Source: Nitratireductor indicus C115 (GTDB lineage Bacteria; Pseudomonadota; Alphaproteobacteria; Rhizobiales; Rhizobiaceae). From it: 64,000 nt of DNA. The notes under the pieces are model-generated. The model saw nothing but the letters and a program-made list of their open reading frames with translations, was not told the origin of the DNA and did not search any database. Below, piece by piece: positions 42,686 to 50,785 of the stretch. The translations under genes and the position numbers were made by a program. The DNA lies in the NCBI RefSeq assembly GCF_000300515.1, contig NZ_AMSI01000015.1, positions 1-64,000 of the forward strand, read 5' to 3'. Each line of letters begins with the position of its first letter. Position 1 is the first letter of the stretch.

Positions 42686-43675
42686 ATGTCTCATATTAGC
42701 TGGAAATCAAAAGCCGCAGCGGTCCTGGCGGGGCTGTGCGTCGCGGTCGGTACGGTTGCTCCCGCAGCTTCCGCGGACCGTATTTTCTTCGGTATCGCCA
42801 CGGGGTCGACGGGCGGCGTCTACTATCCCCTCGGGGGGATGATCGCCCAGGTGATCTCCAACAGTGCCGAGGTAAACGGTGCGCGTGTGATCGCCACGGC
42901 GGAAACGGGCAATGCCTCGGTCGCCAATGCGCGCCTGCTGCAGAACGGTTCCATCGAAGCAGGCATGATGGGCGCGGACATTGCCGATCAGGCTTATCGC
43001 GGAGCGGCCCAGTTCGCCGATGGCGCGGTGACCAATCTCCGCGCCATTGGAGCGTTGTTTCCCGAAACCGTTCAGGTGGTGGTGCGTGCGGATTCCGGCA
43101 TCAAGAGCTTTCAGGATTTGAAGGGCAAAAGGGTTTCCTCCGGCCCTGCGGGCTCGGGCATGTATCAGCTCTTCGGTGACGTGCTCGGGGTGTTCGGCAT
43201 GAAGCGCGAAGATGTCAGCGAGGACTTTTCGAGCTTCAGTCAGGCGGTCGACAAGCTGCGTGACGGCAATATCGATGCCTTCTTCGCGATTGGCGGCCTG
43301 CCGACGGTCTCGATCCAGGATCTGGCGAGTAGCCACGACATCCGTCTTCTCGCGCTCACCGATGAGGATATCGCCAAGGTGCGTGAATCCCAGCCCTATT
43401 ATGCGGCAACCGTCGTTCCGGCGGGCACCTATGAAGGACAAGGCGAGGACATCAAGACGCTCGCGCTGCGCGCGCTTCTCGTTACCCATGACGGTGTCGA
43501 GGACGATGTGATCTACGAGGTTGCCAAGGCGATCTACGAGAACAACGACACGCTCTCGAAGGTTCATGTCCAGGGTAAGAACGTGAAGCTCGAGACGGCG
43601 CTCGAATCCGTTTCCATCCCCGTGCACCCCGGCGCGAAGCGCTATTATGAGGAAAAGGGGATCAAGGCCGAGTGA
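42686..43675 (+). CDS. TAXI family TRAP solute-binding protein
   Basis: TAXI proteins (TRAP-associated extracytoplasmic immunogenic) bind substrates for fused TRAP permeases. The 329-residue product has a signal peptide ending ASA (about 30), then the family signature FFGIATGSTGGVYYPLGGM. It continues with ETGNASVANARLLQNG and GKRVSSGPAGSGMYQLF. ATG 42686 is preceded by GGAGG at the right distance; a longer frame from 42620 is unlikely. The stop overlaps the DUF1850 gene. The context implies import of a hydantoin, ureide or N-carbamoyl amino acid. Confidence 0.92.
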   Translation: MSHISWKSKAAAVLAGLCVAVGTVAPAASADRIFFGIATGSTGGVYYPLGGMIAQVISNSAEVNGARVIATAETGNASVANARLLQNGSIEAGMMGADIADQAYRGAAQFADGAVTNLRAIGALFPETVQVVVRADSGIKSFQDLKGKRVSSGPAGSGMYQLFGDVLGVFGMKREDVSEDFSSFSQAVDKLRDGNIDAFFAIGGLPTVSIQDLASSHDIRLLALTDEDIAKVRESQPYYAATVVPAGTYEGQGEDIKTLALRALLVTHDGVEDDVIYEVAKAIYENNDTLSKVHVQGKNVKLETALESVSIPVHPGAKRYYEEKGIKAE

Positions 43676-44190
43676 TTTCGCCCGGTCTTCCTTGCCGCGG
43701 CGCGCTCCTGTGTGCCGCGGTCCTTTTCAACTCCCCGGTTTTTCTCGCTCTTGCGGGTGACGGGGGGCAGGCGGAAGGCTGCGCGTGGGAACTGCGCCTT
43801 ATGGAGCCGCGCACGCAACGCGAGCTTCTGGATGTGCCGCTTTCGCCAGGCGACCCGACCTTCAGTCTCTCCTACACGCATTCGGTCTTCCACACCGAGG
43901 TGGTGAGCGAATACCAGGTCAGGGAAAGCGGGATCGTGCAGGTGCGGGAGACCTTCACCGACCCCGGATATGGAATGGAGAGCTCGCCCGACGACGTGAA
44001 GGGGCGGCTCGAGCAGATCGACGGCCACTTGCGGATGGAGCTGGAAAGGCCGATCCCCAATCTGGTCGTGCGGGTGCAACGCGCTCAGAACAATCGCATC
44101 ACGGGTCTTGAAAGCATGGATCTCAGCCAGCTTCTTGGCGATGGGCCCATCGCAATTCGACCGACAAGGATATGCTCGCCTGAGGGGTGA
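43672..44190 (+). CDS. DUF1850 protein of TAXI-TRAP system
   Basis: DUF1850 genes recur between TAXI and fused TRAP permease genes and are presumed to assist the transporter. The 172-residue product starts with GTG 43672, overlapping the TAXI gene by 4 bases. It has a signal peptide or single membrane helix (about 5-28) and the conserved LSYTHSVFHTEVVSEYQV segment (about 65-82). No enzymatic motif is visible. It is likely periplasmic. Confidence 0.85.
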   Translation: MISPGLPCRGALLCAAVLFNSPVFLALAGDGGQAEGCAWELRLMEPRTQRELLDVPLSPGDPTFSLSYTHSVFHTEVVSEYQVRESGIVQVRETFTDPGYGMESSPDDVKGRLEQIDGHLRMELERPIPNLVVRVQRAQNNRITGLESMDLSQLLGDGPIAIRPTRICSPEG

Positions 44191-44232
44191 GTTGGGCTTT
44201 GCCCGTAAACACAGCTAGGAGGCCTTTGAGCC

Positions 44233-46485
44233 ATGAGCCGCGCAGGCTTGACGACCGCGAACGACCCGTCCCTCCAGGACGATGTCACGCATCTTCAGGA
44301 GATCGTGGATCCTGAAACCAATTTCAGGGCCGTGGCGGGTTTCACCGCCAAGCTGGTGACGGTTCTCGCCTTCGGGCTGTCGGCCTATCACTTTTATACG
44401 GCCGGCTTCGGCGTTCTTACCGAGGTGATCCATCGGTCCGTCCATCTGGCCATCTCGATGGCGCTGATCTTCCTGCTCTTCAGCAGGGCGGACAGCCAGT
44501 GGTCGGTTCGGTCCACCATTTCGACGGCCTTCTTCTCCGCCTGTTACCTGTGGATCAGCTGGAAGGCCTGGTCGGCGCTTGGCCTTGCTGCCTCCTCACC
44601 GGATACGATCTTCTTCTGGGGGGCGGTCGCGGTCATCGTTTTCCTGTCACTGCCCAATGTCAGGGGTAATCGCGCTGCCGCGGCAGCGGACAAGGGCATC
44701 GGCATCACCTATTATCTGATGATGCTGCTCGCGGCGAGCTTCTCGGTCTATCTGATCGTCTTCTTCAAGGAGATATTCATTGCCCGCGTCGGCCAGCCGA
44801 TTGCACGGGATTATCTGATGGGCGCACTCGCCATGATCCTCGTGGCCGAGGCAACCCGCCGGACAATCGGCGCGGCGCTGCCGGCAATCGGCATGTTCTG
44901 CCTCTTCTATGCCGTGGCCGGACCCGAGCTGCCGGCGGAGATCGCGCATCGCGGCTTCAGCATGCCGCGCATCATCAACCATCTTTATCTGGGCACCGAG
45001 GGCATCTACGGCGTTGCCACAGGCGTGGTGGCAACGTTCGTGTTCCACTTCATCCTGTTTGGTGTCGTGGCGCAGCTTTCGGGGCTTGGACAGCTTTTCA
45101 TCGGTCTTTCCACGGCAATTGCCGGTCGTTTTTCGGGCGGTCCGGCCAAGGTTTCAGTCGTTGCTTCCTCGATGTTCGGCATGATTTCAGGCTCGACGGT
45201 CGCAAACACCGTGACCACGGGGTCGCTGACCATTCCGCTGATGAAGAAGGCAGGTTTCCGCGCGCCTTTTGCCGGGGCGGTCGAGGCTTCGGCCAGTGCG
45301 GGCGGGCAGATCACGCCGCCCATCATGGGCGCTGCGGCCTTCGTGATGGCGGAATCGCTGGGCATTCCCTATGTCGAGCTGATCCTGATCGCCATCCTGC
45401 CGGCGGCATTTCATTATCTGTCGGTGCTTCTGTCGGTGCATTTCGAGGCCAAGCGGCTCGGCCTCGGTGCACTGCCGGACGAGGAGATACCGAGCGCGCT
45501 CGCGGTCGCCAGACAATACTGGCATCTCGCGCTTCCGCCGATCGTGATGGTGACGTTGCTTCTGATGCGCTTCACGCCGTTCATTGCAGCCTTCTGGGGC
45601 ATCATCCTCGTGGTTCTCGTGTCGTATGTCCCGCTTGCCGCGCGCTATGCGGGCATGCCGGGGCTGGTCAAAGGCGAGGGTGGGCATGTGCTGACGCCGC
45701 GGCGTATCGTCGAGGCGTTCGAGGAGGGCGCGCGCTTCACGCTCGTGATCACGGCGACTTGCGCCTGCGTGGGCTTCATCCTGGGAACGGTCACGCTTAC
45801 CGGTATCGGCTTCAAGCTTTCGGCTGCGGTTCTTTCGGCCGCGCATGCGGGTGCCGACATGATCGCCTTCCTCGATCCATTCGACCTGATCGACAGCCGG
45901 GGTGCTATCCTCTTCTGCGCACTGGTCCTCACCGCTGTTGCCTGCATTCTCATGGGCTGCGGAATTCCCACCGTGCCGCTCTACATCATCCTTTCGGCCA
46001 TCGTGGCCCCGGCGCTTTATGAGTTCGGCGTGCCGCTGCTCGCCACGCATTTCGCGGTGTTCTATTTCGGGCTTCTGTCGGACTTGACGCCGCCCTTTGC
46101 GCTTGCGGCATTCGCCGGGGCAGCGCTTGCCCAGGCGGACCCCATGCGAACGGCGTTCATCAGCTTCCGGCTTTCCATCGCCAAGCTTCTGGTGCCCTTC
46201 ATGTTCGTCTACAGCCCGGCGCTGCTCCTCATCGATTTCGATCCGGTGACCTTCGCCTTCGCTTTGGGTAGCGGCATCCTGTCGATCCTTTCGCTGGCCA
46301 TCGGCTTTACCGGATTTGCCTTCAGGCCGCTCGGTGCGGTGCAGCGTGTCGTGCTTCTCTTATGCGGTTTGTGCCTTGTCTTCGATCAGGTGCAGACGAT
46401 CATCGTCGCGGGGCTGGTCAGCCTTGCCATCATCGTCAACAACCTTCTGGTTGCCAGACGGGAAGCGAGAGGGGCCGCCGCATGA
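44233..46485 (+). CDS. TRAP transporter fused permease (4TM/12TM)
   Basis: In TAXI-type TRAP systems the small and large permeases are one polypeptide. The 750-residue product has an N-terminal small-permease-like part (helices within about 35-240) and a DctM-like part (about 245-750). The latter carries FSGGPAKVSVVASSMFGMIS, AGGQITPPIMGAAAFVM, CILMGCGIPTVPLYII and LLSDLTPPFALAAFAGAAL. AGGAGG lies upstream of ATG 44233. Its stop overlaps the racemase start (ATGA), so uptake and the first catalytic steps are coupled. Confidence 0.93.
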   Translation: MSRAGLTTANDPSLQDDVTHLQEIVDPETNFRAVAGFTAKLVTVLAFGLSAYHFYTAGFGVLTEVIHRSVHLAISMALIFLLFSRADSQWSVRSTISTAFFSACYLWISWKAWSALGLAASSPDTIFFWGAVAVIVFLSLPNVRGNRAAAAADKGIGITYYLMMLLAASFSVYLIVFFKEIFIARVGQPIARDYLMGALAMILVAEATRRTIGAALPAIGMFCLFYAVAGPELPAEIAHRGFSMPRIINHLYLGTEGIYGVATGVVATFVFHFILFGVVAQLSGLGQLFIGLSTAIAGRFSGGPAKVSVVASSMFGMISGSTVANTVTTGSLTIPLMKKAGFRAPFAGAVEASASAGGQITPPIMGAAAFVMAESLGIPYVELILIAILPAAFHYLSVLLSVHFEAKRLGLGALPDEEIPSALAVARQYWHLALPPIVMVTLLLMRFTPFIAAFWGIILVVLVSYVPLAARYAGMPGLVKGEGGHVLTPRRIVEAFEEGARFTLVITATCACVGFILGTVTLTGIGFKLSAAVLSAAHAGADMIAFLDPFDLIDSRGAILFCALVLTAVACILMGCGIPTVPLYIILSAIVAPALYEFGVPLLATHFAVFYFGLLSDLTPPFALAAFAGAALAQADPMRTAFISFRLSIAKLLVPFMFVYSPALLLIDFDPVTFAFALGSGILSILSLAIGFTGFAFRPLGAVQRVVLLLCGLCLVFDQVQTIIVAGLVSLAIIVNNLLVARREARGAAA

Positions 46486-47165
46486 ACAGTCAATCTCGTG
46501 GCAGGGTGCTGATCATCAACCCGAATTCGAACGAGGCTGTTACCGCGGCCATGGGCGTGGCGATTTCGTGCCTGAGCTGCACAACAGGTGTTGAAATGGA
46601 AACGCGCTCGCTGGCCGGGGCCCCGTTCGGAATCGAGAGCGAGGCCGACGCCGCACGGGTCGCTCCGATGCTTGCCGAACTGGTAGGCGAAGAAGAAGCC
46701 GGTTACGACGCGTTCGTGATCGGGTGTTTTCTCGATCCGGGGCTTGCGGCCTGCAGGCACATGACGAAAAAGCCGGTCTTCGGAATTGGCGAGTGTTCTA
46801 TCTATGCAGCGCTCAGCCTTGCCGATCAGTTTGGCGTGCTGGCCCTTTCACGTGCGTCGGTCGGCCGGCACAAGCCGATCTTCAGGCGCCTTGGCGTCTG
46901 GGACCGGCTGGCCGGCGAACTGCCGCTTTCGATCAGCGTTGCCGAGGCGGTGAGCGAGGAAAGCGTCTATCCGCGTCTTCTCGATGCTGCGCTTTGCCTG
47001 CGCGACTCGCATGGCGCAGGTGCCGTCGTCCTGGGATGCGCGGGCATGGCGAGGCATCGCCAACGCCTTCAGGACGATACGGGGATAAGCATCATCGATC
47101 CTGTTCAGGCGGGGGCGATGCGCGCTCTGGGCGCGGTACTGACAAATCAAGCCGCTTCCGCGTAG
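46482..47165 (+). CDS. Hydantoin racemase (Asp/Glu racemase superfamily)
   Basis: Hydantoin racemases interconvert D- and L-5-substituted hydantoins using two cysteines. The 227-residue protein begins VLIINPNSNEAVTAAM, typical of the group. It shows Cys82 in VIGCFLDPGL and Cys186 in VLGCAGMA as the two catalytic residues, as well as FGIGECSIYAA. ATG 46482 overlaps the permease stop. It is followed 28 bases later by the cyclic amidohydrolase, so racemisation, ring opening and decarbamoylation are adjacent. An allantoin racemase is an alternative, given the ureide genes nearby. Confidence 0.87.
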   Translation: MNSQSRGRVLIINPNSNEAVTAAMGVAISCLSCTTGVEMETRSLAGAPFGIESEADAARVAPMLAELVGEEEAGYDAFVIGCFLDPGLAACRHMTKKPVFGIGECSIYAALSLADQFGVLALSRASVGRHKPIFRRLGVWDRLAGELPLSISVAEAVSEESVYPRLLDAALCLRDSHGAGAVVLGCAGMARHRQRLQDDTGISIIDPVQAGAMRALGAVLTNQAASA

Positions 47166-47193
47166 GGGCGGTGGCAAGCAAAAGGATTCCGAC

Positions 47194-48543
47194 ATGTTCG
47201 ATCTGGTGGTGCGCGGCGACCTGGTGACGGCCAGCGCGGTTTTGCCGGGGCATTATCTCAGCATTCTTGATGGCAAGGTGGTGGGGATCACGGCGCAGGA
47301 CCCGGGCGCGGCGCGCGAACGCATCGATGCCCAGGGGGCCTATGTGTTTCCCGGCGCGGTGGACGCGCAGGTTCATTCCCGCTCGCAAAAGGGGAGCGAG
47401 GGGCTTGCCGCGTGCACGCGCGCTGCGGCGGCGGGCGGCGTCACCACCATCGTCGAGATGCCCTATGACGAGGGGTTGCTGGTATGCAGCGCGGATGCGG
47501 TTCGCTCCAAGGCAGCGGATGCCGAGCGCGAAGCGCATGTCGATGTGGCGCTTTACGGCACGGTGCATCCGCAGGACGGCACGAGCCTCATAGCCGAGCA
47601 GATCGAGGCCGGGGTCTGTGGCTTCAAATTCTCGACCTTCGGGACGGATCCGGTGCGTTTCCCGCGGATTCCGCCCTGGCTGATGCGGGACGCCTTCGCA
47701 GCAATCGCTCCGTCCGGGCTTGCGGCAGGCGTGCACAACGAGAACCACGAGAGCGTCATGCACGATCTCGAATGCGTGAAGGAAGCCGGTCTCACCGATT
47801 ACACGGCCCACGGAAAAAGCCACACGGATTTCGCCGAGGCGCTGGCCATGGCAGAGATCTACGAAATCGGCGCCTATACCGGCTGCCGGGCACATGTGGT
47901 GCATTGCTCCATCGGGCGGGGCATCGATATCTGCGAGAGCTATCGGCGGCAGGGTTTCGATACGAGCGTGGAGGTCTGCATCCATTATCTTGTGTTCAGC
48001 GAGGACGAGGATGTTGCGCGGCTTGGCGGCAAGGCCAAGATCAACCCGCCGATCCGTCCGTCGCAGGAGCGTGAGGCGCTCTGGCGTCATCTGGCGGCGG
48101 GCAATATCGATCTCGTCTCGACCGACCATGTCGCCTGGTCGCTCGACCGCAAGAACGACCCGAACATGCTGAAAAACGCGTCCGGCGGTCCGAGCATCGA
48201 GGTCATGGTGCCGGTGCTCATCAAGAAGTGCCTTGAGCGTGGTGTCGACCTGTCCATGGCGGCGCGGCTTCTTGCTGCCAACCCGGCACGGCATTTCCGG
48301 CTTTTGCCGCGCAAGGGAGCGTTGACGGCGGGCGCCGAAGCGGATTTCTCCATTATCGATCCGAGCGAGGCGCGCTGGAGTGTGGAAGGCAGCCAAACCA
48401 TTTCCGACTGGAGCCTTTATGATGGTATGTCGCTGCCTCAGGTGAAGGCGACCTATGTCCGGGGCCAGCAGGTCTGGGACGGCAAGAGCGTCGTCGTTGC
48501 CGAAGGGTTCGGCGGTTTCGTGAAGCCATTCGGACGCGCTTGA
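47194..48543 (+). CDS. Cyclic amidohydrolase (hydantoinase/allantoinase type)
   Basis: This enzyme of the dihydropyrimidinase/hydantoinase/allantoinase group would open a cyclic ureide to an N-carbamoyl product. The 449-residue protein has a TIM barrel with Lys145 in CGFKFST as the likely carbamylated metal ligand, AHVVHCS and STDHVAWSLDRK as further ligand segments, and NPARHFRLLPRKG near the end. The expected Asp-x-His-x-His motif reads VDAQVH, with Gln59 in place of the first His and His61 kept. This may mean a mono-metal site. It lies between the racemase and the L-carbamoylase. Confidence 0.85.
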   Translation: MFDLVVRGDLVTASAVLPGHYLSILDGKVVGITAQDPGAARERIDAQGAYVFPGAVDAQVHSRSQKGSEGLAACTRAAAAGGVTTIVEMPYDEGLLVCSADAVRSKAADAEREAHVDVALYGTVHPQDGTSLIAEQIEAGVCGFKFSTFGTDPVRFPRIPPWLMRDAFAAIAPSGLAAGVHNENHESVMHDLECVKEAGLTDYTAHGKSHTDFAEALAMAEIYEIGAYTGCRAHVVHCSIGRGIDICESYRRQGFDTSVEVCIHYLVFSEDEDVARLGGKAKINPPIRPSQEREALWRHLAAGNIDLVSTDHVAWSLDRKNDPNMLKNASGGPSIEVMVPVLIKKCLERGVDLSMAARLLAANPARHFRLLPRKGALTAGAEADFSIIDPSEARWSVEGSQTISDWSLYDGMSLPQVKATYVRGQQVWDGKSVVVAEGFGGFVKPFGRA

Positions 48544-48553
48544 GGAGGATAGG

Positions 48554-49831
48554 GTGACCACGGAAATGAAAGACGGGAGCCTGCGGCTTTCGATCAATGC
48601 AGACCGCTTGTGGGAGCGCGTCGAGGCGCTGGCAGAAATCACGGACCCGGAGCGGCCATGGAGCCGTGTCGCATTCAGCGAACTGCACAAGCAGGGCCGC
48701 GTCTGGCTGACGCGTGAGATGGAGGCGGCCGGTCTTGCGGTCAGCGTAGATGCGGGGGCCAATGTGATCGGCCGCTTGCCGGGGCTCGAAGACGCACGGG
48801 CACCCATTGTTGCCGGCTCGCATACGGATACGGTTCCGCGTGGCGGTCGCTTCGACGGCATTGCCGGTGTGCTGGTGGCGCTCGAGGCGGCGCAGACCAT
48901 CGCCGAGAACGGCCTGAAACTGCGCCATCCTCTCGAGGTCATCGACTTCCTGGCGGAAGAACCGAACCAGTATGGGCTTTCCTGTATCGGCAGCCGGGCC
49001 ATGGCGGGTGTGCTGACAAAAGCCCAGCTTGCCTATGTGGCTCCCGATGGGACGACGACAGCAGAGGGCATCGCCGCCATGGGCGGCGATCCTTCCAGGC
49101 TCACCGGTCCTCTTCGAGACAAGGGCGATGTCGCAGGCTTCTTCGAACTGCATATCGAGCAGGGCGTCGTGCTGGAGGATGACGGGCTCGATATCGGTGT
49201 CGTCACCGACATTGTGGGCATCACGCGATACCAGATCGATGTTATCGGCGAGGCAGCTCATGCAGGCACAACGCCGATGGGGCGGCGCAAGGATGCCCTC
49301 GTCGCGGCGGCAATGATGGTGCAGGAAGCCGAAACGCGGGCTCAGGAGCAGGATACGAATGGCGCTTACCTGGTCGCGACGATCGGCAAGCTCGAAGTCA
49401 TTCCGAACGGATCCAATGTCGTGCCTGGTCGTGTGGTATTTTCCATCGAGGTACGCTCCAACCGAAATGCGGAAGTGGAACGTTTCTTCGAAGGCTATCT
49501 CGCCCGCGCACGGGAAATCTGCGTGCAACGTGGTCTCGAATTCGAAGCGCAGCGCGTAAGCGACGGCATGGCGGTCGCCTGCGACGAAGCAATTCAGGCG
49601 GCCTTTGCCGCGGGGGCCGAGCAGGCGGGTGCGAGCCATATCGCCATGTCCAGCGGCGCCGGCCATGATGCCGCCTATATGGCGCGCATCGGGCCTTCTG
49701 GCATGATTTTCATCCCCTGCCTGAAAGGACGTAGCCACTGCCCTGAAGAATGGGCGGACAAGGAAGCTCTGGCAAAGGGCGCGCAAGTTCTCCTGGATGC
49801 GATCTGCATCTATGACGAGCAGGCAAACTGA
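48554..49831 (+). CDS. Zinc-dependent N-carbamoyl-L-amino acid/allantoate amidohydrolase (M20)
   Basis: Enzymes of this M20/M28-type group hydrolyse N-carbamoyl-L-amino acids or allantoate. The 425-residue protein shows the metal ligands His90 (GSHTDTVPRGG), Asp101 (RFDGIAGV), Glu136 (DFLAEEPNQY) and His200 (ELHIEQG). A dimerisation domain contains GEAAHAGTTPMGRRKDA, and the C-terminus SSGAGHDAAYMA holds the last His. GTG 48554 starts it, 10 bases after the hydantoinase. Together with the D-carbamoylase at 40013, the cluster can process both enantiomers. Confidence 0.9.
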   Translation: MTTEMKDGSLRLSINADRLWERVEALAEITDPERPWSRVAFSELHKQGRVWLTREMEAAGLAVSVDAGANVIGRLPGLEDARAPIVAGSHTDTVPRGGRFDGIAGVLVALEAAQTIAENGLKLRHPLEVIDFLAEEPNQYGLSCIGSRAMAGVLTKAQLAYVAPDGTTTAEGIAAMGGDPSRLTGPLRDKGDVAGFFELHIEQGVVLEDDGLDIGVVTDIVGITRYQIDVIGEAAHAGTTPMGRRKDALVAAAMMVQEAETRAQEQDTNGAYLVATIGKLEVIPNGSNVVPGRVVFSIEVRSNRNAEVERFFEGYLARAREICVQRGLEFEAQRVSDGMAVACDEAIQAAFAAGAEQAGASHIAMSSGAGHDAAYMARIGPSGMIFIPCLKGRSHCPEEWADKEALAKGAQVLLDAICIYDEQAN

Positions 49832-49843
49832 GGCTGGGTTTCG

Positions 49844-50296
49844 TCAGCCGCTGCTTATGCGCTGATTGAGCCGTGAGAAGAATTCGGCTGCGAGTTTCTT
49901 CGAGGTGGATTGAATGAGACGGCTGCCGAGTTGGGCGATCTTGCCGCCCACCTCGGCCCGTGCGGTGTAGGCAAGGAGCGTCGTTTCCGGCCCCGCTTCG
50001 GTAAGCGAGACGTCAGCGCCGCCCTTGGCGAAGCCGGCGATGCCGCCTTTCCCTTCTCCGGAAATCGTGTAGCCGCGCGGCGGGTCGATGTTGGACAAAG
50101 CCACCGCGCCGTTGAACCGCGCCTTGATCGGGCCGATTTTCAAGGACACGACGGCCGAAAGCGTATCATCGTCCCCGCGCTCCAGCGTCTCGCAGCCGGG
50201 GATGCAGGCCTTGAGCGTTTCCGGGTCGTTGAGGGCGGCCCATACTTCTTCGATGGGAGCAGCGACGCGCTCCTCTCCGGACATGTCGACGGCCAT
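49844..50296 (-). CDS. CoxG-like SRPBCC protein
   Basis: CoxG (carbon monoxide dehydrogenase subunit G) proteins are START-fold membrane-recruiting factors of molybdenum CO dehydrogenase clusters. The 150-residue product shows the family pattern EERVAAPIEEVWAALNDPETL, LKACIPGCETLE, KIGPIKARFNGAV and a C-terminal helix QLGSRLIQSTSKKLAAEFF. No coxL, coxM or coxS gene occurs in the window, so a role outside CO oxidation is likely. It is the last gene of the minus-strand acyl-CoA ligase operon, 45 bases after the thioesterase. Confidence 0.87.
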   Translation of the reverse strand: MAVDMSGEERVAAPIEEVWAALNDPETLKACIPGCETLERGDDDTLSAVVSLKIGPIKARFNGAVALSNIDPPRGYTISGEGKGGIAGFAKGGADVSLTEAGPETTLLAYTARAEVGGKIAQLGSRLIQSTSKKLAAEFFSRLNQRISSG

Positions 50297-50341
50297 GGGG
50301 AGGAATTCCGATCTTGTCTCTGGCGATGAGGGAAAACGCGG

Positions 50342-50785
50342 TCAGGATTTCTTGCCTGCTTCCGACGTCTGCGTGGTCAGAAAGCTGCCGCGTCCGCTGG
50401 CAAGCAGGCGCCCCTGCTCATCCAGCACTTCGGCTTCGCTTGTTCCGACAGTGCGGCCGAACTTGACGACCCGGCCCCGCACGATCAGGTCTCCGCCGAT
50501 GGCGATGCGGTGGTAATCCACCCGCAGATCGATGGTGAGAACCGGCCCTCCCATCTTGTTGATCATGGCGAGATTGGCGGCAAAATCGATGAGCGCCGCG
50601 TGGATGCCGCCCTGGGTTTGCCCTACCTTCGGATTGGCAACCCATTCGGGGCGCCAGGTCGCTTTTGCCTCGATCGTATCGGGACCTACCGACTGAACCT
50701 TGAGACCGAGCCAGGACAGGAACGCGCTCCGGTCAACGATAGCCTGCACGTCCGCGGCCGTCTTGTTATGGGTTTCGGCGCTCAT
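50342..50785 (-). CDS. PaaI-type hotdog thioesterase
   Basis: A 147-residue hotdog-fold protein resembling PaaI/YdiI acyl-CoA thioesterases. The segment TQGGIHAALIDFAANLAM contains the Asp of the active-site helix, followed by LTIDLRVDYHR and KFGRTVGTSEAEV. Such enzymes release acids from CoA thioesters and rescue stalled CoA pools. Its start overlaps the stop of the upstream ligase gene by 4 bases (ATGA), so ligase and thioesterase are made together. Confidence 0.88.
   Translation of the reverse strand: MSAETHNKTAADVQAIVDRSAFLSWLGLKVQSVGPDTIEAKATWRPEWVANPKVGQTQGGIHAALIDFAANLAMINKMGGPVLTIDLRVDYHRIAIGGDLIVRGRVVKFGRTVGTSEAEVLDEQGRLLASGRGSFLTTQTSEAGKKS

Noticed and set aside
47092-49002. 636-codon minus-strand frame opposite the hydantoinase and M20 genes
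   Set aside because: High-GC shadow frame; the two plus-strand genes carry full family motifs.
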